A stretch of 64,000 nucleotides of DNA from Diphasiastrum complanatum (GCA_029204225.1 CM055109.1:481688-545687), one strand, 5' to 3'; positions 12,260-22,323 are shown, numbered from the stretch's first letter. Numbers and translations are program-made. The notes: a model not told the origin generated them from the letters alone.

Positions 12260-12913
12260 TGTGAGAGATTTCAACTAGTTTAGTCTAGTTTAGTCACATT
12301 TTGGTAAATTGTTAATAAGAGGCCAAAACTCATTTTAGACTTAGAGATAAACTTTTTGAAGTTATATTAGTTTAAACTACATTCAATAAACACTTTTGGA
12401 AAGTGTGGGAAAGTTGGTAGTCGAGTTTGAGAGAGATTCAAATTTGAACTTTGGGTACATTGAATCTAGACCCAAAAATAGTAGGGTTTACATTTTGGAG
12501 GGAAAGCCAAGTGGCCAAATAGGGTTTGGAAACTCTATAAAAGGATGTAACTATTGGAGAGACACATCTTCTCTCTTCTCTCTCTCATTTCATCATTATA
12601 CATGGTTCTCTTTGGGTTCTACTACTCATTGGTGCACTATCTTGGTGTTATCTTGCAATCTTGTGTGTAGAATGATCATTTATTGCTATTTTCGGTTCCA
12701 CACGTGTGAAATACAGTAGGGTATTGTAATTGTACGAACAGCAAACATATTTTATGTTTTGGTTCATGTTTGATCAATATCTCTTAGAGTTTGCATCTCA
12801 TTTTGTATGTAGATGCTGATTTTTCTACATTGGCAGGATTGTTGGTTTGCTCCTTATTGTAACCAAAGATTTGGGACTTGGATTGGATCTTGAATGATCT
12901 GAAATCCTTCACA
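12260..12913 (+). repeat. 5' LTR of the young Copia element
   Basis: TG...CA bounded. A TATA box (CTATAAAAGG) lies near 12535, and a CACACGTGTG palindrome (G-box type) near 12690. The 107-codon frame inside it is repeated unchanged in the 3' LTR and is not a gene. Confidence 0.95.
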
Positions 12914-12925
12914 TGGTATCAAAGC
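12914..12925 (+). promoter_or_regulatory. tRNA primer-binding site
   Basis: TGGTATCAAAGC directly after the LTR. It matches the initiator Met-tRNA 3' end used by plant Copia elements, with one difference from the common form TGGTATCAGAGC. Confidence 0.85.
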
Positions 12926-13514
12926 TATTGTGTCTCAGGTTATGAAAGGATCAGCCATCTTTAGCAAGAAGTTTGAGGAGTTACCAATGCTAGAGCATGC
13001 TAGATTGATCTCTACTCAAAAATCAGCATTTTTGCATGTGTAGAATTGATCTTTTGTAGGTCAAAACTCAATATAGGGTTATATACTTGATCAATTCCGA
13101 TTTAACACTTGGCTTACTGGAATTAGATGATTTTTGGTGCATTAGGAAGGTCTCATTGGAGTCTACAAGAAGATATACCAAGTTTCTAGAAATTGCATGT
13201 AGAATTTGAGATATTCAATTTTTTGTGATTTTGTCAAAACCCTAATTTTGATTGGATCTCTAGTTTGTGAGGTTACTGAACTTTATTTGAGTGTGTTTCA
13301 ATCTTAGGAAGTGGCAAGAATCATTAGATTGAGGATAGATCATAGGTTGATCAAGATTTCACTATTCTATGTGTTGATTTTCTAGTTAGAAGTGCTAGAA
13401 GAGATTTGAGAGGTTCCATATCTTTGTGATTTCTTCTTGAGTTCATTTTTTGACATTCAAGAGAGTGCTTTGTGCATTGGAACAGGTTGAAAGAGAAGAT
13501 CAGGTCACTTCAAC

Positions 13515-16500
13515 ATGGCTACAAGTGGTGGATTTATGTTGGAGAGCAATGATAGGCTTACCTCAATCAACTATTCTACTTGGAAGGTGAGGATGGAGTC
13601 CTTATTGGAGATGAATGAGTTGATGGAGATTGTTGCAGGTGTGGAGGAGAGACCTCAAGCACCTCAAGATCAAGTGAGGTATGACAAGAGAGCAAAGAAA
13701 GCTCTACACATGATTAAGATGAATGTTACCAATGAACTTCTCAAGGAAGTTGGTAAGTGCACATCATCTTTGGAGGCTTGGGAAATTTTGAAAAAGCTTT
13801 ATGAATCCAAGTCTACATCAAGAGTGCTTACTCTTAGGAGGCAAATCTTTCAAAGTTTGCAAAAGAGGGAAGAGAGTACTCATGCTTTTGTTTTGAGGGT
13901 TAAGGCATTCAATGATGAGTTAGCATGTATTGATGAAAGCATTAAGGAGGTAGAGCTTGTTCAAGTTATACTTAATGGCTTGTTGGATGATCATGCTAAT
14001 CTTGTTCAAAGTTTTGCTATTCAAAAGACTTTGCCAAGTATTGTGGATTTGCAAGAGATCTTGGTGAATGAGGAGTATAGGCTTCAATCAAGAGGAGGTG
14101 GATCTACATCGACATCTCATTATGAAGAGGATGCTATGTTCATCAAAGGCAAGTTCAAGGGCAAAGGCAAAGGCAAGTGGTCTAAAGGGCAAGATCAAGG
14201 TGAGACTTCTTCTTTTGGAAAAAAGAAAGATAAGTCTAAGTTGAAATGCTTTTATTGTGGAATCAAAGGGCATTTTGCAAATGAATGTTTGAAGAAGCAA
14301 AGAGATGAAGGTAGCAAGCAAATCAACTTTACTACTAATGATGAGGGTCTAGGTGGTGGTGATTCTCTTTTGATGTGTTCATCAAGTCCAATATCAAGTG
14401 AAGGTGACAAAGATTCATGGTGGATTGATAGTGGAGCTAGCTCACACATGACTAGTCACAAGGAGTTCTTTACTTCTTTGGTCACTTATGATGGAGCCAA
14501 GAAAGCAATTCACATGGCCAATGGTGGTGAGTGTGTGATTGAAGGTATTGGTTCAATTCCTATTTGTCTCTCTACTAATAGGAAAGCAAGACTTGATGGT
14601 GTTCTTTACATTCCTTCACTTTCAAAGAATTTGCTAAGTGTTGGTCAAATGATAAAGAAAGGATACATGGTAAAGTTTGGTGGTGATGCTTGTTTCATTA
14701 CAAAGGAAGAAATCTTGGTTGCTAGGGGCAATAGACAAGGTAGACTTTTAAAGCTTGATGCTTTTGTTATGGCTAACAAAAAGGATGGAATGGAAAAGGA
14801 GATTGGTCTCAACTTTCCAAAGTTATCTTTTAGCATCAATAAGATTGTTGGATCTTATGCAAAGTCTAACAAGCTTCCTTATGCTAGATCTAGGTCAAGA
14901 TCTAATATGCTTCTTGGAGATGTTCATCTTTGTGCTAACTTGGCTAGTCTTGAGGATAATGATGGTGTTTCAATGGTTCTTCATGGCAAGTGCAAGCATG
15001 CAAAAGATAAGGAAAGAGCTAACTTCATCAATGGAGGTGAAGGTTCTTCCTTGGAAAAGATTGTTGTTAATGATTTCTTTGATCATATGTCAAAAGATGT
15101 TGCTAGGTGCATTCATGAAGGAGGTGGTTCTTCTACATTTTTTAGTGATGAGTCCAAGAAAGTCATTTTTGCAGCAAGTGGAGTCACATTTCCTCATAAA
15201 GAGAGTAGATCAAATGGTTCTATCAAGAGACTTGGTGAGGGAGATAGTCACAAGTCAAGAAGAAGAGAAGTATGTGAAGAGTTCAAAGTAGGATGTACTT
15301 TGAATGATGTCATTTTGAATGATAGTGAGGAGGAATCATTATCATGTGAGTCATTACCTAAAACATTGAGTAGAAGTTCTTGTTTGAAAAAAGAGAGTAC
15401 TTCAATCATTCTTATGTTGAATGTACTAATCATTTTTTTCATGGCTTCTAATGTTTTTGAGGTTTCTACTTCTTATGATGCAATCATTAAGAGGGAGTCT
15501 TATGAAGGAAAGAGCAATGAAAGATTGGTTCTTGGGAAGATCCAAGGCATGGATCTCACATCTCTTCATCAACTCAAAGGATTCTATGATTATGAATTGA
15601 TCACTCATGATCAAGATGGCAAAAAGTTGGTTGGAGAAGACTACATGGAACAAATCGAGAGGCAATTTCTTCAAGGCAAGGGAGATCTCATTGGTGAGCT
15701 TATTGAGGTTTGTTATGGACTCAAGAGGGCTGGATTTATTAGGTTTGATACTCATCTTCACCTACTCTACTTCATGTTGGATGGAAAATTTGGAATCTAT
15801 CTTTTGGATTATGATGGTGACATTGATGACATTGTTTTCACTAACCTTTGTGGGAGATCGAGATCAAGCATTGATGAGATCTTGTTGAATCTAGATCATA
15901 TGTTTGAGAGGGAGTATTTCCAGAGGTTCAGGTCTGAAGATATTCATATCTTTGATATCTTTGATGATCAAGAGAAAGGTAAGCACATGGAAGCGACTCA
16001 CTTTGCTTTATTCACATGTTTTGAAGAATTTTCTTGTGTAGATGAAGCTATGCAAGTGGATATTGGTTCTCATGTTTTTCATACTAGAAAATCAAGTAAT
16101 GGATCTGGAAAAAAAAGTTTGTTTAATGACTTTGATGATCAAGAGGAAGATCAAGAGGTTGGTCTTAAAGGGCTTCAACAACACAAAAGGAAAGGTGGCA
16201 ATTTGGAGCTAGTCAAGAGTATCAAAGGAAGGTTATTTGGCAAAGATGTTATGGATCTATTTTTGCAGCTTATTGAAGACTCAAGTAAGGTCAAAGGAGC
16301 AGCAAGGAAGTGTTGTTCAAGTTTACTTTACTTGTTCTATCTCATGTTTGAGCTATTTCATGTGGATGTGTGCAAATTGTCAAGATATGGACAAACTAGC
16401 TACATTGTCTTGCAATATCTTATTGTTGGAGTTGTACTAGCATTCTTGGCTGGTTTTGCTGATGGAAATGAAGTTATTGGAGGTTCATTATGTCACTCAT

Positions 16501-17102
16501 CCATGGCTAAGTTCTCAAGTGTTGAGCTACTTGGTGCCAATACTTGGGGATTGTCAATTTTTGGTGAATTCATGGTCATTTTCTTGTGTCAAGTAGATCT
16601 TGAAGATGGACTAGTGCAAATTACTTGGTTTATGGAGTCATGTGGTGCTAGATTTGCATCATGTATATACTCACCTACTCATGGATTTCCAAGGTTTGAT
16701 GGTGTCTTGTGGCAAGATGGAGATGGAGGCACATTCATGGAGTTTTATGGTGAAGACATATCAAGAAAGGACAAAGTTGGAGGAGACAAGCAAGCAAATG
16801 GTCATCACTCACATTTATTGTTTGGTTGCTGTAATTTTCCAGAGAGTTCAAAGTTTGAAACATGGAGGAATCATTTCATTTACATTCTATTTGGTTCTTC
16901 ATGTTCTAGTTATATCTTGATGTGTAAAATTGATGTAAGAAATAGTGAAGCATCCAATTTGGACACTATTCTCTATATCAATTATGAAAGATACTTTAGA
17001 ACCTTAGAAAGAAGATCTATACTTAGGATGGAGATCATTCTAAAGTTGGATCAAAGTTCTATTGTCAAAACTATGCCAAAACTAGTTGAAGAGGGAGTGT
17101 GA
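13515..17102 (+). CDS. Gag-protease polyprotein with unrecognised ~780-residue C-terminal part
   Basis: The single open frame is 1195 codons. Residues 1-200 are a Copia gag (UBN2 type: YSTWKVRMESLL, EAWEILKKLYES). Residues 245-258 are a CCHC knuckle (CFYCGIKGHFANEC). Around residue 302 is the aspartic protease active site (WWIDSGASSHMT), followed by YIPSLSKNLLSVGQM. The usual pre-integrase, integrase, RT and RNase H signatures do not follow. Short echoes remain: VCYGLKRAGF near residue 731 resembles the RT motif LYGLKQAP, DYDGDIDDIVF near residue 765 sits where YVDD should be, and VLQYLIVGVV...LAGFADGN near 975 recalls the RT/RNase H boundary. Two hydrophobic stretches (near residues 634 and 965) could span a membrane. 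The stop codon lies inside the first bases of the 3' LTR. Catalytic residues of RT and integrase appear lost while the frame is kept open, which suggests selection on the protein or very recent origin. Confidence 0.85.
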   Translation: MATSGGFMLESNDRLTSINYSTWKVRMESLLEMNELMEIVAGVEERPQAPQDQVRYDKRAKKALHMIKMNVTNELLKEVGKCTSSLEAWEILKKLYESKSTSRVLTLRRQIFQSLQKREESTHAFVLRVKAFNDELACIDESIKEVELVQVILNGLLDDHANLVQSFAIQKTLPSIVDLQEILVNEEYRLQSRGGGSTSTSHYEEDAMFIKGKFKGKGKGKWSKGQDQGETSSFGKKKDKSKLKCFYCGIKGHFANECLKKQRDEGSKQINFTTNDEGLGGGDSLLMCSSSPISSEGDKDSWWIDSGASSHMTSHKEFFTSLVTYDGAKKAIHMANGGECVIEGIGSIPICLSTNRKARLDGVLYIPSLSKNLLSVGQMIKKGYMVKFGGDACFITKEEILVARGNRQGRLLKLDAFVMANKKDGMEKEIGLNFPKLSFSINKIVGSYAKSNKLPYARSRSRSNMLLGDVHLCANLASLEDNDGVSMVLHGKCKHAKDKERANFINGGEGSSLEKIVVNDFFDHMSKDVARCIHEGGGSSTFFSDESKKVIFAASGVTFPHKESRSNGSIKRLGEGDSHKSRRREVCEEFKVGCTLNDVILNDSEEESLSCESLPKTLSRSSCLKKESTSIILMLNVLIIFFMASNVFEVSTSYDAIIKRESYEGKSNERLVLGKIQGMDLTSLHQLKGFYDYELITHDQDGKKLVGEDYMEQIERQFLQGKGDLIGELIEVCYGLKRAGFIRFDTHLHLLYFMLDGKFGIYLLDYDGDIDDIVFTNLCGRSRSSIDEILLNLDHMFEREYFQRFRSEDIHIFDIFDDQEKGKHMEATHFALFTCFEEFSCVDEAMQVDIGSHVFHTRKSSNGSGKKSLFNDFDDQEEDQEVGLKGLQQHKRKGGNLELVKSIKGRLFGKDVMDLFLQLIEDSSKVKGAARKCCSSLLYLFYLMFELFHVDVCKLSRYGQTSYIVLQYLIVGVVLAFLAGFADGNEVIGGSLCHSSMAKFSSVELLGANTWGLSIFGEFMVIFLCQVDLEDGLVQITWFMESCGARFASCIYSPTHGFPRFDGVLWQDGDGGTFMEFYGEDISRKDKVGGDKQANGHHSHLLFGCCNFPESSKFETWRNHFIYILFGSSCSSYILMCKIDVRNSEASNLDTILYINYERYFRTLERRSILRMEIILKLDQSSIVKTMPKLVEEGV

Positions 17103-17751
17103 GAGATTTCAACTAGTTTAGTCTAGTTTAGTCACATTTTGGTAAATTGTTAATAAGAGGCCAAAACTCATTTTAGACTTAGAGATAAACTTTTTGAAGT
17201 TATATTAGTTTAAACTACATTCAATAAACACTTTTGGAAAGTGTGGGAAAGTTGGTAGTCGAGTTTGAGAGAGATTCAAATTTGAACTTTGGGTACATTG
17301 AATCTAGACCCAAAAATAGTAGGGTTTACATTTTGGAGGGAAAGCCAAGTGGCCAAATAGGGTTTGGAAACTCTATAAAAGGATGTAACTATTGGAGAGA
17401 CACATCTTCTCTCTTCTCTCTCTCATTTCATCATTATACATGGTTCTCTTTGGGTTCTACTACTCATTGGTGCACTATCTTGGTGTTATCTTGCAATCTT
17501 GTGTGTAGAATGATCATTTATTGCTATTTTCGGTTCCACACGTGTGAAATACAGTAGGGTATTGTAATTGTACGAACAGCAAACATATTTTATGTTTTGG
17601 TTCATGTTTGATCAATATCTCTTAGAGTTTGCATCTCATTTTGTATGTAGATGCTGATTTTTCTACATTGGCAGGATTGTTGGTTTGCTCCTTATTGTAA
17701 CCAAAGATTTGGGACTTGGATTGGATCTTGAATGATCTGAAATCCTTCACA
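17098..17751 (+). repeat. 3' LTR of the young Copia element
   Basis: Same length as the 5' LTR, with no difference seen by eye. It is preceded by the purine tract and overlaps the last five bases of the polyprotein frame. Confidence 0.95.
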
Positions 17752-17842
17752 GCTTACAAGTCGTTCGATCCCATCAAGTCGAAGATATTCACTAGTCGGG
17801 ATGTCATCTTCATCAAAGATCTTCCATTAGGGGATATTAGAA
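17752..17842 (+). pseudogene. Copia integrase-RT linker fragment (left part of an interrupted Copia)
   Basis: Encodes YKSFDPIKSKIFTSRDVIF then LPLGDI, the usual post-integrase segment of Copia pol. It stops where the 10.4-kb DNA transposon begins. The continuation of the same pol region is at 28,260-28,960. Confidence 0.75.
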
Positions 17843-17859
17843 CTCAAAATGGGCCCTTT
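17843..17859 (+). repeat. Left terminal inverted repeat of the H3-Ulp1 transposon
   Basis: CTCAAAATGGGCCCTTT, the exact complement of 28243-28259. The preceding bases are ATATTAGAA. Confidence 0.75.
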
Positions 17860-18272
17860 GTCAAGATATTGTTTTTGACTTTGCACGCTTTCAACACTTA
17901 TGTGTCCCAATGAATGGTGTCCATTTGTGACGAACTATAACAATGGTTGACGGACGAAAATTGTATTTAACTTTCCTGGCCAAATTTTCATGATTTTCAA
18001 ATATCCTGCCGGGCAGAACAAACAATTGTGATTGGACCACAGTTACTGTTCGAATACTCTTATGTTGCCCGTCATTGTTCACTCGAGGTTGATTTGACTT
18101 CAGTAGTCATAAACTGTGGTTAACTAATCCTTGTAGTTAAGGAACTTCTTGTCATTCATAGGTATACCTCTCATTTTCTTCATTCTATCTCTCATTTTCT
18201 TGTCATTCTTAGGTTTACCTCACAATCTCTACATTCTCTCTGATCTCAGCTTGTGTACTCGTATTTTCAACT

Positions 18273-19440
18273 AATGGCTACACATAATCGGAGACCAAGA
18301 GGAACCATTGATGCAATCAATATTTGCAATGAAAAAAATGCAAAAGATCAATGGATACCATTAATATATCGAAAATATCAATGGATCTTGATGCATCCCT
18401 CTGCAAAAGGCTCATTCCGAAAAAGAAAAAGATCGGATAACATATATAGAAGCTCTTGGAAAGGCAGGATAATGGATTTTAAAGTATCACATGCCGGTCA
18501 ATCTATCACGGAAGTTTTAGTTCAGCATGTTTATCTTCACAATGAGCTCAACATTCATGATCTGAATCCAAATGATAGAAGGAAATACAATTGTAAGTTT
18601 TCATATTCAATTTTTTTAGATTTAGCATTTTCTTTAAATTATATTTTTCTTGAGATGTTTTTGTTGGTTTTGCAGACTTGTATCCATCAAATTTTTTTGA
18701 ATGGCAATCAGTTCAATCGATTGTAGGAATAATCGTATCATACATTCAGATATCGGTATTTTACAATATAAAGGTCATTCTCCAAAATCACTTTTAGAGT
18801 CAGGAGTTTTTTTTATGATCACACCTATTTTCCTGATAAAAATGGTTTAGTTGGTAAATTAGAGCCATATCCTCTACCAGATTTTTCGAGTGAGGAATGG
18901 ATTTTTCTTGATGCAGCAATTTCAAAAAGTTTTCAATCTAGGCTATATATTGATATTCAGAGTATATTAAAATGTAGCACTGGATCAAAGAATAATAGAT
19001 TAAGTTGGTATCTACCTTTTACTATTTTGTTGATTTTTTTTTCAAATGCAATGTTCGAAGAACGAAAACAATGTTTATTTGTAAGGACTTGAGTGCTAAT
19101 ATAACCGCCGAGTTGTTAGATGATGGTTGGGATACAAAACAAAATTAGTAAGTTGAGTGCAGAGTATGTTACTCATCCATGACATTTGGATATCACATCG
19201 AAAAACAATGCTCACTTTGCTGCTGTATTATAGAAGATGGATTAAATGCAAAAATGTTTGAAAGCCACTTGATCAAGATTTTGGTATAAACCCTCAAGAG
19301 CAACTTCAGATAACATTGAAAAGAAATGACAACATTCTTGCAATGGTTGAGGTCGAGGAAGATTGGTGTCTCAATCACATTTGATCAGAACTAGACATGT
19401 TGCAATTCGATTTACCTCAGTACTATCAATTTTGATTGAA
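18273..19440 (+). pseudogene. Gene A of the H3-Ulp1 transposon, unrecognised
   Basis: Begins MATHNRRPRGTID and is very basic around residues 45-60 (KGSFRKRKRSDN). Exon 1 ends at a donor near 18592 (AATT|GTAAGT). An acceptor near 18675 (TTTGCAG) leads to LYPSNFFEWQSVQ. After frame changes the sequence continues with HSPKSLLESGVF, FPDKNGLVGKLEPYPLPDFS, EEWIFLDAAISKSF and KNNRLSWYLPF, then a Cys-rich part (CRVCYSSMTFGYHIEKQCSLC, about 19150-19225) that may bind zinc. Its end converges on the Ulp1 gene. No known family is recognised. The basic segment and possible zinc knuckle would fit a DNA-binding protein, but that is inference. Several frameshifts and stops make it a pseudogene. Confidence 0.5.
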
Positions 19441-19714
19441 TGGTGTAAAGGTACGTTATGCCATATAAAAACAATTTTTTTTTTTCTATTTCTAAGTGAA
19501 TCAGTTTCATAAAATATATAACTAAAACAATTTCTCTTGTGCAGGTAAGAGTAAGGCAGAAAGAGCATATAAAATACAAAGACATTAGAATATCCATCGG
19601 AATTGAAGATCCATAGATTATGAACTATGGAATTTTGTATTATGTAATACATTTTTTTGTATACATCATTTTTGAAAATATATAAACCATTTTTTCTATG
19701 AGGCCCTTTCATTT

Positions 19715-19858
19715 CTATGATCTCCATTTCCATGGTGCAAAACACAATGTAATTGCAACTGGATAATATGAGTTTTCTATAGCAAGATTCATTGTCTCCT
19801 GCAGGAAATGCACTATCTCCATTGGGGAGATCTTCAGTCGCTTGAACTCCAATGATCA
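19715..19858 (-). pseudogene. Second, internally deleted copy of the Ulp1-gene 3' end
   Basis: The minus strand encodes ISPMEIVHFLQETMNLAIEN, clearly homologous to the last exon of the H3-Ulp1 gene at 20294-20452 (VSSMEIMHFRQETIKLVIEN). Immediately upstream, 19847-19858 equals the first 12 bases of that gene's second exon (TGATCATTGGAG). In this copy exon 2 is therefore joined directly to the final exon, with the sequence between deleted. It indicates a duplication within the transposon or a nested second element. Confidence 0.65.
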
Positions 19859-20293
19859 CTACAGTTGATGCTTGCCCTTGTTGAAGTCTCGTATATATCG
19901 ATGTATTTTTGGTCTTCATTGCCTTGGTCTGTATTGTTCTTGTCTTGGCATATTTGCATATGTTCAGATGATGATCTGATTAAAGCTTTGCTTCAACAAA
20001 TCTAAGTGAACTAATGTCGCATGTTTGGATTGGTTGTGGCAAAGGTTCGATCATATCATCATTCTGAACTTATCCAAAAAAGACCATGGTAAAGGCAAGG
20101 CAAACCAAGGCAACAAAAAAAAAAAACATGTCAAAAAACAGTAGAAATTAAAGATGAATGAATCATAACCTGAATTGATAAGAGGAAAAATAACAAGTAA
20201 GAACAACCATAGAAAAACTGTAAGTATATTTCTATTAAAAAAATTTGTACATGTGTCTCATCCACATCAAGTGAGACGAATATAATCTCTAAA

Positions 20294-22314
20294 TCAACTA
20301 TCTATAATCTCTAAATCCATTTCTCCAGTTGGAAGTAGCTTGGGTGGAGAACACTCGGCCACTACAACTAGATATGAATTTTCAATCACAAGCTTTATGG
20401 TCTCCTGTCTGAAGTGCATTATCTCCATTGAGGAGACCTTCGGACATTTAAACTAAAAAAAAACATACACAGTTGAATGTAATTAATCAAAAATCAGTTA
20501 ATAGGAGTTTGTATATGAAAAGTAATTAATCAAATATTACCTCTTCCAGATTTGGAAGTCCATCTTGTAACGCAAGCCAATAACCACAGTTGACAAAATC
20601 AACTTGCTGGGAGGACTGCAGAATCCAAATTTGAACATTATGAGATATCGGATCAACGCGCAGGATGTAAGAATAAAATCTACAACCGGAAACAAGCGCG
20701 CGTCAAACCGATATCAAAAGAATTCGATTGAATATCGGATCAGCGCGCACATTGGAAAAATAAACCAATCAATAACTACAAGGGCGCGTCGAACTGATAT
20801 CGAAAATTTTATACCTCTGCATCAACCATTTAAAACTTCGAGTATGCTTTTGCATTTAGTACTAGAAAGAGTTTCAGTATTTTATATATATGGGTCCTGG
20901 CAATTTTGTGTGTGTGTGTAATAGAGTTCATCCTCAAACAAACTGGATTACACACACCCTCATCATTGACGTACAGAGACAACACATATAAGCTCCAATG
21001 ATCACTGAAATCAAAAAACAAGAAATTTATGAGAATCAATGTGAAATCAAAATTCATATGAAAAATTCAATAAAATAAAATCTGAAAAATAGATACTTAC
21101 TTTGTTCTGTATGGTAGCATGAGAATTTAATTCCTCAATCTAACGTATTGGAGCATATCGTCGTGCAAAATTTTGAAATCAGGGAAATCAAATGCTGCCA
21201 TGAATTGAAAGGGAAACAATGCAACATCTATAAACAATGGGGTCTGGAAGAACTCCATCTAGTACTGAATTGCCCCACCTCCTACATTGTCCCCAAGCAT
21301 TTTATCCCTACTTTCTAATTCACCAGTATCTAAACTAGAAAGGGGGAGACCAACATTGGTCTTCGGCATCCTAAAACTGTATCGAGGACCTAAATCTTTA
21401 AGATATGTGTTTAACAATTGATCATACTGTACATATTGAGAACTATTTACAAAGGCAAATGCAGGGGGTGACGGAAGTAGCACTGATAAACCACCTAAAG
21501 AATTGTCATTCAAGATTGATTCTACCTTTACACTGATAAAATCATCTAAATCGCTTCCAACAACAGGAGGAGGTGAACTAATATTTACGGGTTTAGGAGG
21601 AGGAGGAGATTTAGGAGGTGGAAATTGGTTAGGAGAGGAAGATTTAGCAGGAGAAGTTAAAAATGGAGTGGAAGGAGAAGAAGGAGACTTAGGAGGAGAA
21701 TGCCTAGAAGAAAGAATAATATTCAGAGGAGATGGCTTGGAAAAATCCCTCGTTTTAGATGGAGGGTCGAGAGACCTGTTCTTCTTTGAAACACTCCCAC
21801 TCTGTATACGAATAACAAGTCGTGTTGGTTGAGATTGCTTTCGTTTTCTCCTCTCTGAATCTTGTTTTGGAGGAGAGGAGGGAGCAGGTCTAAAGTATTC
21901 AGCAAACTTGTCATATGTGTCCCAAAGCCTGAACACAATGTTGAAATCCTTGGGCGTGATGGTCACCCTCTTGGCATGGACAGCTGCAACAATAGTATCA
22001 GAAAAAAATTTCATCTGGAAATCCTCATATGCTATGTGTAGTGCCTCAATTGCCATTACCGTCCATCTCACATCTGCAGATAGACTTCTTGTCACTTGCC
22101 TGATGGACCTCTGTATGTGAGATTTCAGAATCAGAAGATTGTTTGTCTTATGAAGCTTCCGAATATCCTTGAGCTAGGGTGGGTCTCTTCTTCTGCCCCT
22201 TGGCCTAGGAGGAGGTGGTGGTGGATGAGGTGGTGGTTGTGGATTTCCCTGACCCGCACCTGAAATTGGTATTCCACCTGAATGCCCTCGTGTTATCTGC
22301 TTGGTCCGCGCCAT
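20294..22314 (-). pseudogene. Histone H3-like / Ulp1 (C48) protease fusion gene
   Basis: Four exons in one frame: 22314-21101, 21004-20815, 20615-20541 and 20452-20294, all with GT-AG borders, about 545 codons. Residues 1-18 are an H3-like tail (MARTKQITRGHSGG) keeping R2, T3, K4, R8, G12 and G13 but with G for K9, H for S10 and I for K14. A proline/arginine segment follows. Residues 48 to about 135 match the H3 fold without gaps (LKDIRKLHKTNNLLI, VMAIEALHIAYEDF, VHAKRVTITPKDFNI). Then comes a linker of about 110 residues rich in Pro and Ser, then an Ulp1-type protease: DHWSLYVL (His), LRMNSI (Asn where Asp is expected), QQVDFVNCGYW (Gln and Cys). Four in-frame stops (codon 47 at 22176, plus 21261, 21129, 20832) are the only breaks, each explicable by one C-to-T or G-to-A change. 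Ulp1 enzymes remove SUMO from proteins. Fusion of this fold to a histone is not something I know from other genes. Confidence 0.85.
20644..20802. promoter_or_regulatory. Motif cluster 1 (four sites, F-R-F-R) in intron 2 of the H3-Ulp1 gene
   Basis: Sites at 20644-20661 (F), 20696-20715 (R), 20731-20750 (F) and 20783-20802 (R). F consensus is GATATCGRWTCARCGCGC and R is its complement. F and R starts are 52 bp apart in both pairs. The cluster lies wholly within the intron between 20814 and 20616. Confidence 0.8.
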
Positions 22315-22323
22315 TACTGTGTA

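Larger units (their letters stand above)
12260..17751 (+). mobile_element. Young Copia-type LTR retrotransposon with non-standard pol
   Basis: Two 654-bp LTRs (12260-12913 and 17098-17751) begin TGTGAGAG and end TTCACA, and I see no difference between them by eye. A primer site TGGTATCAAAGC (12914-12925) fits initiator Met-tRNA, and a purine tract (GAAGAGGGAG) precedes the 3' LTR. The interior encodes one open frame. Identical LTRs mean very recent insertion. No target-site duplication is seen: the five bases before are CATAC and the five after are GCTTA. The left flank is Gypsy gag and the right flank is a different Copia, so the copy has probably recombined or lost flanking DNA since insertion. 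Because normal integrase-RT is absent, it presumably needed a helper element. Confidence 0.93.

Noticed and set aside
12396-12719. 107-codon open frame repeated at 17234-17557
   Set aside because: It lies in the two LTRs and crosses the TATA box and transcript start, so it is not a gene.
14755-15291. 178-codon open frame inside the young Copia
   Set aside because: It overlaps the 1195-codon gag-protease frame in another reading frame and has no domain, so it is a shadow.
18060-18130. Longer terminal inverted repeat for the H3-Ulp1 transposon
   Set aside because: Beyond the 17-mer and the GTTTTTGAC block, matches with 28.05-28.16 kb by eye are too scattered to claim.
21503-21832. Gly-rich plus-strand open frame
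   Set aside because: It is the antisense of the Pro-rich linker of the H3-Ulp1 gene.
21903-22314. H3-like domain considered as a centromeric histone (CENH3)
   Set aside because: It aligns to canonical H3 without the loop-1 insertion typical of CENH3, the tail starts ARTKQ, and it is fused to a protease inside a transposon.
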